Assembly: GCF_004339765.1 (NCBI RefSeq)
Contig: NZ_SMGO01000001.1
Span: 682,001-746,000, forward strand
Direction of reading: 5' to 3'
Origin: Albibacterium bauzanense
GTDB taxonomy: Bacteria; Bacteroidota; Bacteroidia; Sphingobacteriales; Sphingobacteriaceae
Length of the DNA stretch: 64,000 bases
Positions 45,768 to 54,479 of this stretch are shown piece by piece; the stretch's first letter is position 1; the number at the start of each line of letters is the position of its first letter. Below the pieces are notes generated by a model. The model saw nothing but the letters and a program-made list of their open reading frames with translations, did no database searches and was not told where the DNA came from. Both the position numbers and the translations under genes were made by a program.

Positions 45768-48173
45768 CTAAAAAATAGTCGGGTACTTTTCCGGGTTCGC
45801 TTCATTCATGATAGCGTAAACCGCTTCAACAACGTCATCTATAGAAGGTTTTGTGAAATAATCTCCATCCGAACCATAAGGAGGCCGATGAGCCTTTGCA
45901 GTCAATGTTCGCGGCTGACCATCCAGGTGAAAATAACCTTTTTGCTGTTCTAGAATTTGTTGAAGAATAAATGCAGAACCACCACCGGGCATATCTTCAT
46001 CTACTATTAAAAGTCTATTTGTTTTGCTCAATGACTTTCCACACGTATGCTTAATATCAAAAGGCTGTAACGTTTGAGGATCAATGATCTCAATAGAAAT
46101 TCCAAGCTCTTCCAGTTCTTCTGCAGCTGCTTCTACAACCCGTAAAGTCGATCCGTAAGAAACCACCGTAACATCCGTTCCTGTTCTCATAATCTCTGCT
46201 ACACCCAACGGTACAGTAAATTCTCCCACATTCTCAGGCAAAGATTCCTTTAAACGATAGCCATTCAAACTCTCAATAACCAATGCAGGTTCGTCAGATC
46301 TAAACAATACATTATACATCCCTGCAGCCTGTGTCATATTACGCGGCACACAAATATGCATTCCACGAAGCGTATCTAAAAGCATAGCCATTGGTGAGCC
46401 CGAATGCCAGATACCCTCTAACCTATGCCCCCTTGTGCGAACAATAACTGGCGCTTTTTGACCACCCTTAGTACGATAACTCAAAGAAGCTAAATCATCA
46501 CTTAAAGCAGTAATTGCATACAGTACATAATCCAGGTATTGAATTTCAGCTATCGGCCTTAAACCCCTTAATGCGAGCCCTATACCCTGGCCAATAATTG
46601 TATTTTCACGGATCCCTGTATCAAAAACACGTTCCTCTCCAAATTTCAACTGCAAACCGGCAAACCCTTGATTAACGTCACCAATTGCACCTACATCTTC
46701 ACCAAAGGCAAGCAATCTTGCATCTCGCTCAAAATTAGCGATAAAACAAGCATTTAAAATCTCTCTGCCATCAACCAGTTTAACTTCATCAGGGTATTCT
46801 ACAGCTGTCTCTGTTATATACTCAACACCCTCTATACTCTCAGTAAATACTTTTGAATTAAAGCGATCCGTATTAATTTCCTGATGCCTTTCATACCATC
46901 TTAGCAAGTTGTTTTTTGCAGTCGAATTTTCCTTCCGCACAATCCGTAAAGCCTTGCGTACAAGCCCATAAATATCTTTAAGGCTTGGTTCATACATTAA
47001 TCTTAATTCTTCAGCCAACTGATATGCCCGATCATTGTTCAAATCACGAACAAGCCCAATCGCTTCTTCTTTCTCAGTTTCAAATACAGCCAGGTAATCC
47101 TTCCATGCCTTCTGCTGAATTTTTTTAATCGCATCCTTAGATTCCTTCTCAAGTTCGTCCAGCTCTTCAGCAGAAGAAACTTCCGTTTCAATCATCCAAT
47201 TACGCATCTTACTAATACAGTCAAACTCTTTTTCCCATTCCAAGCGTTCTTTCGTTTTATAACGCTCGTGCGATCCTGAAGTTGAATGTCCCTGAGGCTG
47301 AGTCATTTCTGTAACATGAATCATTACAGGAATATGCTTTTCTCTACAAATCTGAATAGCTCTCTCATAAGTAGCAACCAATGCTGGATAATCCCAACCT
47401 CTCACCTTAAAGATCTCAAAGCCTTCGCCTTTTTCGTCCCGTTGAAGTCCCTTTAATATTTCTGAAATATCTTCTTTGGTTGTTTGTATATCATTAGGAA
47501 CAGATATACCATATCCATCATCCCAAATCGAAATTGCCATCGGTATTTGCATAACTCCGGCAGCATTTAATGTTTCAAAAAACACACCTTCCGATGTAGA
47601 AGCATTACCGATCGTGCCAAATGCAACCTCAGTACCCATATTCGAAAAGGTGGTCATATGCTGTAAATCCTTCCGCTCTTTATAAATTTTAGATGCTTGG
47701 GCCAAACCTACCAGGCGAGGCATCTGCCCGCCTGTAGTTGAGACATCTGATGAAGAATTTTTTTGTTGAGTATGATCAAGCCAGTTACCACCGGCATCTA
47801 TTAATTTCGTAGAAAAATGGCAGTTCATCTGCCGTCCGCCAGACGACGGTTCTGCATCTATATCCGGATGAGCATATAGCTGCGCAAAGAATTTATAGTA
47901 ATCTGTTATGCCCGAAGCAAATGCAAAAGTCTGATCTCTATAATAGCCCGAACGCCAATCCCCATTTCTGAAAACTTTGGCCATCGCTATTTGAGCCAAC
48001 TCCTTTCCATCTCCGAAAATACCAAACTTTGCCTTACCCGTTAAAACCTCTCTCCTTCCAATTAAACTAATCTGTCGGCTTTCAAATGCTATTCTATAAT
48101 CGGCAATTAATTGACTTTTAAATTCGTTATAGCTTAATTCGGCCTTGGAAAATAGTTTCGTGGTTTCTGACAT
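45768..48173 (-). CDS. Branched-chain 2-oxoacid dehydrogenase E1, fused alpha and beta subunits
   Basis: An 801-residue thiamine-diphosphate enzyme with E1-alpha (about 30-400) and E1-beta (about 475-801) in one chain, a known Bacteroidota form of the 2-oxoisovalerate/2-oxoacid dehydrogenase E1. The alpha part has YYRDQTFAFASG, GGRQMNCHFS and GTIGNASTSEG. The beta part has FGEDVGAIGDVNQGFAG, VFDTGIRENTIIGQGIGLAL, RTRGHRLEGIWHSGSP and YGSDGDYFTKPSIDDV. The Mg/ThDP motif is unusual: Asn190 stands where the GDG Asp is expected and Asp219 where the closing Asn is expected. It heads an operon with its own -7 element. E2/E3 genes are not here. Confidence 0.9.
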   Translation of the reverse strand: MSETTKLFSKAELSYNEFKSQLIADYRIAFESRQISLIGRREVLTGKAKFGIFGDGKELAQIAMAKVFRNGDWRSGYYRDQTFAFASGITDYYKFFAQLYAHPDIDAEPSSGGRQMNCHFSTKLIDAGGNWLDHTQQKNSSSDVSTTGGQMPRLVGLAQASKIYKERKDLQHMTTFSNMGTEVAFGTIGNASTSEGVFFETLNAAGVMQIPMAISIWDDGYGISVPNDIQTTKEDISEILKGLQRDEKGEGFEIFKVRGWDYPALVATYERAIQICREKHIPVMIHVTEMTQPQGHSTSGSHERYKTKERLEWEKEFDCISKMRNWMIETEVSSAEELDELEKESKDAIKKIQQKAWKDYLAVFETEKEEAIGLVRDLNNDRAYQLAEELRLMYEPSLKDIYGLVRKALRIVRKENSTAKNNLLRWYERHQEINTDRFNSKVFTESIEGVEYITETAVEYPDEVKLVDGREILNACFIANFERDARLLAFGEDVGAIGDVNQGFAGLQLKFGEERVFDTGIRENTIIGQGIGLALRGLRPIAEIQYLDYVLYAITALSDDLASLSYRTKGGQKAPVIVRTRGHRLEGIWHSGSPMAMLLDTLRGMHICVPRNMTQAAGMYNVLFRSDEPALVIESLNGYRLKESLPENVGEFTVPLGVAEIMRTGTDVTVVSYGSTLRVVEAAAEELEELGISIEIIDPQTLQPFDIKHTCGKSLSKTNRLLIVDEDMPGGGSAFILQQILEQQKGYFHLDGQPRTLTAKAHRPPYGSDGDYFTKPSIDDVVEAVYAIMNEANPEKYPTIF

Positions 48174-48210
48174 AACGTTTGTATAAACTCAATAGAAATC
48201 AGTAAAAACC

Positions 48211-48218
48211 CAAAGATA
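48211..48218 (-). promoter_or_regulatory. -7 element of the E1-DUF2027-ispE operon
   Basis: TATCTTTG on the minus strand fits TAnnTTTG and predicts a leader of about 30 nt before the ATG at 48173. Confidence 0.63.
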
Positions 48219-48350
48219 AAAAAAATATAATAAATGAGGGAAGCATGCTAAACTCAGAACTATATAGCAAATAATCGGTATTTCACAAAATATAATATCG
48301 ATACCGTTAATTTAACAACTATTCCATTGTTATAAACACATTATTTTATG

Positions 48351-48358
48351 TACTTTTG
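48351..48358 (+). promoter_or_regulatory. Promoter of the DUF1573 gene
   Basis: TACTTTTG fits TAnnTTTG, with a TTG at 48327-48329, 21 nt upstream, as a possible -33 element. Predicted transcription from about 48364 rules out the first in-frame ATG (48364) as a well-led start and supports the ATG at 48418. Confidence 0.65.
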
Positions 48359-48417
48359 ATTAAATGAAAACAATTAATCAATATCGTTATGTAATCAACG
48401 GTATAAATTGGAAAAAC

Positions 48418-48801
48418 ATGAAGAAAATAATCTCAGTCCTGGTGCTTGCCTTAACTTTTATGGGTTTAACTTCCTTGACTCTACAAAATAAAGCTGAATT
48501 CAAATTTGAACAAGAGACACATGATTTTGGTAAGATTGCTCAAGGGAAGCCTGTAAGCTATGAATTCAAATTTACGAATACAGGTACAGAACCACTTATT
48601 ATCAGCAAAGTTGAGTCAACCTGCGGATGTACCGTACCAGAATTCACCACTGCCCCTGTTCAACCAGGTGCAGAAGGAAAGATAAAAGTAACTTTTGATG
48701 CCTCTGCGGCGAGTCCATTTTCAAAAATGGTGACCATTCGCTCCAATGCGAAAACACCTGTCAAAGCATTATATATTAAAGGCGTTGTACAAAAAAACTA
48801 A
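48418..48801 (+). CDS. DUF1573 secreted protein
   Basis: A 127-residue protein with a signal peptide (MKKIISVLVLALTFMGLTSL) and one Ig-like DUF1573 domain. Family hallmarks are HDFGKIAQGKPVSYEFKFTN, the conserved ESTCGCTVPEF with CxC (about 60-70) and VTFDASAASPFSKMVTIRSN. Such proteins are abundant in Bacteroidota envelopes; the function is not known. I chose the ATG at 48418 over 48364, because the extra 18 residues precede a complete signal peptide and the -7 element ends only 5 nt before 48364. A terminator follows. Confidence 0.88.
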   Translation: MKKIISVLVLALTFMGLTSLTLQNKAEFKFEQETHDFGKIAQGKPVSYEFKFTNTGTEPLIISKVESTCGCTVPEFTTAPVQPGAEGKIKVTFDASAASPFSKMVTIRSNAKTPVKALYIKGVVQKN

Positions 48802-48817
48802 AGAATAAAATTAATCC

Positions 48818-48851
48818 AAAAGGCTGTTTGATTTTATTCATTCAGCCTTTT
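48818..48851 (+). terminator. Terminator after the DUF1573 gene
   Basis: The stem arms AAAAGGCTG (48818-48826) and CAGCCTTTT (48843-48851) are followed by a T-run. The 16-nt loop is long. It lies 16 bp after the stop. Confidence 0.8.
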
Positions 48852-48906
48852 TTTATACTCAAACGAAAAATAATCAAACAAATAACTAATAATTTCAATA
48901 CTAACA

Positions 48907-50109
48907 ATGCCTAAAATATCGCAGAAGGGCTATGATATGCCAGCATCTCCAATCCGCAAATTGACTCCTTATGCGGAATCAGCTAAACAAAAGGGAAAGA
49001 AAGTATATCATCTAAATATTGGGCAACCTGATATTGAAACGCCGAAGGGAATGATAGATGCTATAAAAAGCATAAACTTTAAAGTTTGGGCCTACACTCC
49101 CTCAGAAGGGATTCTCTCCTATCGTAATAAATTAGCTCAACATTATAACCGGATTAATTACAACATTACACCCAATGATATCCTGGTTACCAATGGTGCC
49201 TCAGAAGCGATCACCATTGCCATGCAAACCTGCTTAAACAGTGGCGATGAGATCATTATCCCTGAGCCTTTCTATGCCAACTACAGTGGATTCGCTTGTA
49301 TGGCTAACATTGTTGTTAAGCCTCTTTTATCGGTCATGAATGACAATTTCGCTCTTCCTTCCATTGCCGAATTTGAAAAAGTAATTACAGATAAAACAAA
49401 AGCTATCTTTATTTGCAATCCAAATAACCCAACAGGTTATTTATATTCTAAAGAAGAACTGGAATCGCTACGTGACCTCTGCCTGAAATATGATTTATTC
49501 CTCTTTTCAGATGAAGCATATCGTGAATTCTGTTATGATGATCGTGAGTTCATCTCACCTTTAAACTTATCAGGCTTTGATGATAATGTAGTGATCATAG
49601 ATAGTGTTTCAAAACGCTATAGTGCTTGCGGAGCACGTTTAGGCTGTTTAATCACTAAAAACAAGGCTATTTATAAAGCGGCTTTAAAATTTGCTCAAGC
49701 CCGCTTAAGCGCTCCTTTAGTTGCACAAATAGCTGGTGAAGCTGCCCTTGATACTCCTGACAGCTACTTCATTGAAGTTAAAAAAGAATACACTCAACGC
49801 AGAGACCTTCTTGCCAATGGATTAAATAAGATACCAGGCGTACGCTGTTCTGTTCCAGGTGGAGCATTCTATATTTTAGCAGAATTACCTGTTAATGATA
49901 CCGAGAAATTCTGTCAATGGATGCTAGAAGAATTCGATTATAACAATGAAACAGTTATGATGGCTCCTGCCTCAGGATTCTATAGTACCCCAGGTATGGG
50001 AAAAAATGAAGTAAGATTAGCTTATGTGATTAATCAAGACGACCTAAAAAAAGCCTTAATATGCTTAGAAAATGGTTTAATTGCTTATAATTCGTCTGCA
50101 AGAGACTAA
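48907..50109 (+). CDS. Aspartate aminotransferase-like PLP enzyme
   Basis: A 400-residue class I/II aminotransferase (fold type I). Signatures: YHLNIGQPDIETP, YTPSEGILSYRNKLA, TNGASEAI (PLP phosphate), ICNPNNPTGYLYSKEEL, and the PLP Lys in DSVSKRYSACGARLG (Lys236). The C-terminal domain holds CSVPGGAFYILAELP and VRLAYVI with the substrate-carboxylate Arg. The AspB-like subgroup suggests aspartate, tyrosine or similar substrates, which sequence cannot resolve. It stands alone between the DUF1573 terminator and the pst regulatory region. No T-run terminator follows, unless the inverted repeat at 50136 serves as one. Confidence 0.9.
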   Translation: MPKISQKGYDMPASPIRKLTPYAESAKQKGKKVYHLNIGQPDIETPKGMIDAIKSINFKVWAYTPSEGILSYRNKLAQHYNRINYNITPNDILVTNGASEAITIAMQTCLNSGDEIIIPEPFYANYSGFACMANIVVKPLLSVMNDNFALPSIAEFEKVITDKTKAIFICNPNNPTGYLYSKEELESLRDLCLKYDLFLFSDEAYREFCYDDREFISPLNLSGFDDNVVIIDSVSKRYSACGARLGCLITKNKAIYKAALKFAQARLSAPLVAQIAGEAALDTPDSYFIEVKKEYTQRRDLLANGLNKIPGVRCSVPGGAFYILAELPVNDTEKFCQWMLEEFDYNNETVMMAPASGFYSTPGMGKNEVRLAYVINQDDLKKALICLENGLIAYNSSARD

Positions 50110-50135
50110 TAATATTTAAAAATAAACTTATCTAC

Positions 50136-50171
50136 TATGGATATTGTTAACATTAAGTTAACATATCCATA
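50136..50171 (+). promoter_or_regulatory. Candidate Pho box/operator in front of pstS
   Basis: Two exact TTAACA hexamers at 50147-50152 and 50158-50163 lie 11 bp apart, with weaker copies in the same phase at 50169, 50180 and 50191 (the last is TTAATA). An 11-bp-period direct repeat of this type is the form of PhoB/PhoP binding sites known from other phyla. The hexamers are part of an inverted repeat with arms 50136-50151 and 50157-50171 (one bulged base). No T-run follows, so a terminator is less likely. It ends 23 bp upstream of the pstS -7 element, next to the -33 region. Confidence 0.55.
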
Positions 50172-50194
50172 ACCTATGGTATACATTACCTTAA

Positions 50195-50202
50195 TATCTT
50201 TG
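50195..50202 (+). promoter_or_regulatory. -7 element of the pst operon
   Basis: TATCTTTG followed by CA fits TAnnTTTG. It lies inside the longest pstS frame, so the start at 50230 is preferred, with a leader of about 20 nt. No -33 TTTG is seen at the expected distance, in keeping with an activator-dependent promoter, although other promoters here also lack it. Confidence 0.68.
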
Positions 50203-50229
50203 CACCATATTAAATCGTATTTCATACCT

Positions 50230-51213
50230 ATGTATAGATTTATTTCGCTGGCAACCTTGCTCGTAGTATTCTCATCATGCTTTAAGAGCTACGAAGGGAA
50301 AATTAATATTGATGGCTCCAGCACCGTTTACCCTTTAACGGAAGCTGTTTCAGAAGAGTTTCGCGAAATACGCCCACAAATACGGGTAACTGTTGGTGTT
50401 TCAGGAACAGGTGGAGGCTTTAAGAAATTCCTTAGAAACGAAATAGACATCAGCAACGCTTCTCGTCCAATAAGTAAAAGTGAAATTGAACTAAGCAAAC
50501 AAAACAACATTGGATTTATCGAAATTCCGGTATCTTATGATGGCTTAGCAGTAGTTGTAAGTCCAAAGAATACATTTGTTGACTACCTGACCGTTGAAGA
50601 GCTTCATAAAATGTGGTCGCCGGAAAGTCAGCGAAAAATTACCCGCTGGAATCAAATCCGTCCAGAATGGCCAGATGCACCATTGAACCTTTATGGCGCT
50701 GGTACATCCTCCGGTACTTATGATTATTTTACCGAAGCTATCAACGGAAAAGCTAAAGCTTCCAGAGGCGATTATACAGCCAGTGAAGACGATAACGTAT
50801 TAGTACAAGGCGTATCTACCGATGTAAATGGCTTAGCTTACTTTGGCTTAGCTTATTATACAGAAAATAAGGACAAACTAAAGCTCGTACCAATCAAGGT
50901 AGATCAAGAGAGTGAAGCAATTTATCCAACAGATGAAACCGTTAGAACAGGTACCTATCAACCTCTTGCGCGTCCTGAATTTATTTATATCAATGTAAAA
51001 TCTGCCGAAATACCTTATATTCAAGAGTATGTAAAATTCTATTTAGAGAATGCAGCAGCTTTAGCAGAAGAAATAGGTTCTGTGGCATTACCATCCGAGG
51101 TATATAAACTGTCTTATGAAAGATTTAAAAACCTAAGGACAGGTTCTATCTTTGAAAACAAATCAATTGTTGGGGCAAATCTCCTGAACTTATTACACGA
51201 AGACGCACAATAA
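50230..51213 (+). CDS. pstS: Phosphate ABC transporter substrate-binding lipoprotein PstS
   Basis: A 327-residue periplasmic phosphate-binding protein. The signal is MYRFISLATLLVVFSSCFKS with lipobox Cys17. Phosphate ligands are in INIDGSSTVYPLTEAVSEEF (Ser/Thr loop at about 25-45), GVSGTGGGFKKFLRNEIDIS with ASRPIS, and GAGTSSGTYDYFTE. Length fits the family. I chose the ATG at 50230, because the longer frame (50176) spans the promoter and adds residues before the signal. pstC follows after 4 bp. The upstream Pho-box-like repeat suggests induction by phosphate limitation. Confidence 0.95.
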   Translation: MYRFISLATLLVVFSSCFKSYEGKINIDGSSTVYPLTEAVSEEFREIRPQIRVTVGVSGTGGGFKKFLRNEIDISNASRPISKSEIELSKQNNIGFIEIPVSYDGLAVVVSPKNTFVDYLTVEELHKMWSPESQRKITRWNQIRPEWPDAPLNLYGAGTSSGTYDYFTEAINGKAKASRGDYTASEDDNVLVQGVSTDVNGLAYFGLAYYTENKDKLKLVPIKVDQESEAIYPTDETVRTGTYQPLARPEFIYINVKSAEIPYIQEYVKFYLENAAALAEEIGSVALPSEVYKLSYERFKNLRTGSIFENKSIVGANLLNLLHEDAQ

Positions 51214-51217
51214 AGGA

Positions 51218-52105
51218 ATGGCTAACTCATCTAGAAAATCCGAGAAACTTATTGAACTAATCATGATTGCATGCAGTCTGATCTCAGTTCTCACAACACT
51301 TGGTATCATTCTCGTCCTTTCCATCGATACCATAAAATTCTTTGCAGAGGTCTCTTTTTTCGATTTTATTACTGACACGCAATGGACACCCCTTTTTGCA
51401 GATAAGCATTTTGGAATCCTACCTCTGCTTGCCGGTACAATCTTAACAACTATAATTGCAACACTTGTTGCTGTACCTGTAGGGATTAGCATTGCCGTAT
51501 ATTTAAATGAATATGCATCCAAAAAATTCACGGCAACCGTAAAACCGATTCTGGAAATACTGGCTGCTATACCAACCGTTGTATATGGTTTCTTTGCTTT
51601 ACAATTCGTAACACCTCTTCTACAACTTTTAATACCCAGCTTATCTGGCTTTAACGCACTTTCACCGGGTATCGTTATGGGAATTATGATTATCCCTTAC
51701 ATTACTTCACTAAGTGAAGATGCTTTACGTGCAGTTCCAAAATCATTGAGAGAAGCTTCTTACGGGCTAGGAGCAAACAAACTTCAAACAGCCTTTAAAG
51801 TAATGGTTCCTGCTGCCAGTTCAGGTATCATCGTATCCATCATCCTGGCTATTTCAAGAGCTTTAGGCGAAACCATGATTGTAGCCATTGCTGCAGGTCA
51901 GCAACCAAACTTAACTCTCAACCCACTTAAATCAGTAGAAACTATTACAACATATATTGTACAGGTGAGTATGGGTGATGTACCGCAAGATTCTTTAGAG
52001 TACCGCACTATTTTCGCTGCCGGTATCACACTATTTGCATTCACCTTTATCCTCAATAATATCTCTTTCTGGATTCAAAAGAAATATCAAAACCGCTATG
52101 ACTAG
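51218..52105 (+). CDS. pstC: Phosphate ABC transporter permease PstC
   Basis: A 295-residue inner membrane permease with six hydrophobic segments, forming the phosphate channel with PstA. The signal-like first segment (LIELIMIACSLISVLTTLGI) and the ABC-permease EAA loop (SLREASYGLGANKLQTAFKV, about 187-206) are clear, as is SRALGETMIVAIAAGQQPN. The start is preceded by AAAGGA, a rare clear purine-rich ribosome binding site in this window. It is 4 bp behind pstS and overlaps pstA by 8 bp. Confidence 0.96.
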   Translation: MANSSRKSEKLIELIMIACSLISVLTTLGIILVLSIDTIKFFAEVSFFDFITDTQWTPLFADKHFGILPLLAGTILTTIIATLVAVPVGISIAVYLNEYASKKFTATVKPILEILAAIPTVVYGFFALQFVTPLLQLLIPSLSGFNALSPGIVMGIMIIPYITSLSEDALRAVPKSLREASYGLGANKLQTAFKVMVPAASSGIIVSIILAISRALGETMIVAIAAGQQPNLTLNPLKSVETITTYIVQVSMGDVPQDSLEYRTIFAAGITLFAFTFILNNISFWIQKKYQNRYD

Positions 52106-52961
52106 AAAGCCACTCTTCTCTATAAAGATGAAAGATAGAATCTTTCGGATATATGCTATTGCATGTACGGCGTTTGCTTTAATCATGTTAGCCGTTTTAT
52201 TAATCGATATAACCATTAAAGGAGCATCTCGTCTTGACTGGTCGTTCTTTACAAATTTACCATCCAGACACCCGGAAGAATCTGGCATTTATACTGCCCT
52301 GGCCGGAATGGTTGCCTTACTCCTCTTCACATTAATTGTTGCTTTGCCAATAGGCATTCTGGCAGGAATTTATCTACAAGAATATGGCACAAAGAACAGA
52401 CTTGCAAAATTCGTAGAAATCAATATATCCAACCTTGCCGGAGTTCCTTCAGTTATTTATGGTATCTTAGGCTTACAGGTGTTTGTACGTATGGCCGGAC
52501 TAGGAAACAGCATTCTTGCAGGGTCGCTGACTCTGTCTTTGCTAATCATGCCTATCATTATTGTATCAACCCGTGAAGCCATTAAAGCAGTGCCAGATTC
52601 CCTGCGTCAGGCGGCATTGGGACTAGGAGCTACAAAATGGCAAACCATCCGTCGAATAGTTTTACCAGCATCCTTTGGAGGAATCATGACAGGAATCATC
52701 CTCTCAACATCCAGAGCCATTGGTGAAACAGCTCCTTTGATTGTTGTAGGCGCATTGGCTTATGTACCTTTCATCCCAGAAGGTCCGTTAGACCAATATA
52801 CTTCTCTGCCAATTCAAATCTTTAACTGGACATCCAGACCGCAACAGGGATTCATTATAAATGCTGCTGCTGGAATTATTGTGTTATTATTATTTACATT
52901 TATATTAAATGGGATCGCTATCTATTTAAGGAACAAATGGTACAAAAAAACAAATCTGTAA
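52098..52961 (+). CDS. pstA: Phosphate ABC transporter permease PstA
   Basis: A 287-residue inner membrane permease with six hydrophobic segments, partner of PstC. The EAA loop [20 protein letters not shown] (about 173-192) and [20 protein letters not shown] are typical. I chose the ATG at 52098, which overlaps the pstC stop by 8 bp, giving the N-terminus [20 protein letters not shown]. The longer frame to 52035 would overlap pstC by 71 bp. An ATG at 52128 is also possible. pstB begins inside its last 25 bp. Confidence 0.93.
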   Translation: MTRKPLFSIKMKDRIFRIYAIACTAFALIMLAVLLIDITIKGASRLDWSFFTNLPSRHPEESGIYTALAGMVALLLFTLIVALPIGILAGIYLQEYGTKNRLAKFVEINISNLAGVPSVIYGILGLQVFVRMAGLGNSILAGSLTLSLLIMPIIIVSTREAIKAVPDSLRQAALGLGATKWQTIRRIVLPASFGGIMTGIILSTSRAIGETAPLIVVGALAYVPFIPEGPLDQYTSLPIQIFNWTSRPQQGFIINAAAGIIVLLLFTFILNGIAIYLRNKWYKKTNL

Positions 52962-53728
52962 AAGAACTCAACCCGGAATATAAGCTGGAAAGCAGAAATT
53001 TAAATCTGTTTTACGGCCAGAAACAAGCTTTAAGAGATGTTTCAATCAAAATGTCAGCAAATACTGTTACTGCATTCATTGGTCCATCCGGTTGTGGAAA
53101 ATCTACTTTTTTACGCTGTTTCAATCGGATGAACGACCTGATTGAAGGCGTTAAGATCGATGGGGATGTATTGATCGACAATGTAGATATCTACAAAAAT
53201 GAAATCGATGTATACGAGTATCGCAAAAAGGTAGGGATGGTTTTCCAAAAACCCAACCCCTTTCCAAAATCCATATTTGAAAATGTTGCCTTCGGCTTGC
53301 GGATTAATGGTGAAAAGTCCAAATCTTATATAGAAGATACTGTTGAGTATGCTTTGAAACAAGCCGCTTTATGGGAAGAAGTAAAAGACAGTCTTCATAA
53401 ATCAGCCATAGCAATATCTGGTGGGCAGCAACAGCGTCTTTGTATTGCCCGTGCCATTGCTGTTAAGCCGTCCATTCTACTAATGGATGAACCGGCATCT
53501 GCTTTAGACCCGCTATCTACTACCAAAATCGAGGAGCTTATCCATACGTTAAAAGATAATTATACCATCGTAATTGTTACTCATAATATGCAGCAAGCAG
53601 CTCGGATTAGCGATAAAACTGCGTATTTTTATATGGGCGAATTGATCGAGTATGATTTAACTGAGAAGATATTTACAAATCCTTCAAGAATAGAAACTGA
53701 AAACTACATTACCGGCCGATTCGGTTAA
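52937..53728 (+). CDS. pstB: Phosphate ABC transporter ATPase PstB
   Basis: A 263-residue cytoplasmic ABC ATPase that powers PstSCA uptake. Walker [21 protein letters not shown] (about 54-73) is followed by the PstB-specific [15 protein letters not shown]. The Q-loop region is [21 protein letters not shown], the signature [17 protein letters not shown] (about 155-171), Walker [15 protein letters not shown] and H-loop [13 protein letters not shown]. The start overlaps the pstA end by 25 bp, consistent with translational coupling. Length is normal. Confidence 0.97.
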   Translation: MVQKNKSVKELNPEYKLESRNLNLFYGQKQALRDVSIKMSANTVTAFIGPSGCGKSTFLRCFNRMNDLIEGVKIDGDVLIDNVDIYKNEIDVYEYRKKVGMVFQKPNPFPKSIFENVAFGLRINGEKSKSYIEDTVEYALKQAALWEEVKDSLHKSAIAISGGQQQRLCIARAIAVKPSILLMDEPASALDPLSTTKIEELIHTLKDNYTIVIVTHNMQQAARISDKTAYFYMGELIEYDLTEKIFTNPSRIETENYITGRFG

Positions 53729-53745
53729 TCCAGAACTATAAGATT

Positions 53746-54399
53746 ATGATACATTTAGATAGAGAACTTGAGCAATTGAAAAAGAGCACCACAGCCATGT
53801 GGGTCTTAGTACAATCTCAAATAGAGAAGGCATATAAAGCTTTAGCAGCAAATGATAAAGACCTGGCAAGGGAAGTAATAGCCAATGAGAAACGCGTCAA
53901 TTCTATGGAGCTAAAAATCGATAGTGATTGTGAAGATCTTTTCGCTTTATATAGTCCCGTAGCCAGCGATTTACGTACTGTTCTTGCAACCTTAAAAATC
54001 AATACTAATCTGGAGCGCATCGGAGACCTTGCTGAAGGTATCTGTAAACATATACTCAGTGAAGAGAAAGCCTTTGATAAAGAACTTTTAAAAGCTTCCG
54101 AAATTCAGGAGATGTATGATGTTGTTATTGAAATTATGAAGGATGTTCTTAAAGCTTATATTAAAGAAGACACGAAATTAGCTCGTACAATCTTCAAAAA
54201 AGATGAGATTTTAAATGAAATCAATATGCAGGCAACCAAAAATATAACAGAATACATTGGTTCAGACATCTCAAAGATTGAAGCCGGATTGAATTTCTTA
54301 TCCATTATAAGAAAACTTGAACGCGTAGGCGATCAAATTACAAACATCGCAGAAGAAATTATCTTCTCACACGAAGCTAAAGTGCTAAAGCATCTTTAG
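53746..54399 (+). CDS. phoU: Phosphate transport system regulator PhoU
   Basis: A 217-residue all-helical cytoplasmic protein with two PhoU repeats (about 10-100 and 115-205). The metal-binding helices show the E/D-rich motif pairs VASDLRTVLATLKINTNLER with IGDLAEGICKH, and FLSIIRKLERVGDQITNIAE. PhoU links the Pst transporter to the PhoR kinase and restrains uptake and the Pho response. It ends the pst operon, 17 bp behind pstB, before a bidirectional terminator. No phoB/phoR genes are adjacent. Confidence 0.96.
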   Translation: MIHLDRELEQLKKSTTAMWVLVQSQIEKAYKALAANDKDLAREVIANEKRVNSMELKIDSDCEDLFALYSPVASDLRTVLATLKINTNLERIGDLAEGICKHILSEEKAFDKELLKASEIQEMYDVVIEIMKDVLKAYIKEDTKLARTIFKKDEILNEINMQATKNITEYIGSDISKIEAGLNFLSIIRKLERVGDQITNIAEEIIFSHEAKVLKHL

Positions 54400-54420
54400 T
54401 TTCAGAAATTATATCAATCT

Positions 54421-54459
54421 TAAAAAAGCCAAGAGGGTTGAAACCTTCTTGGCTTTTTT
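54421..54459. terminator. Bidirectional terminator after phoU
   Basis: The arms AAAAAAGCCAAGA (54421-54433) and TCTTGGCTTTTTT (54447-54459) enclose a smaller inner GGTT/AACC stem. It serves both the rightward pst operon and the leftward SMP-30-like gene. Confidence 0.9.
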
Positions 54460-54479
54460 TAAGATTTAATATAATATTA

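Noticed and set aside
50136-50171. Inverted repeat before pstS as a terminator of the aminotransferase gene
   Set aside because: No T-run follows either arm, in contrast to the other terminators here, and the 11-bp direct repeats inside it fit an operator better. A dual role is not excluded.
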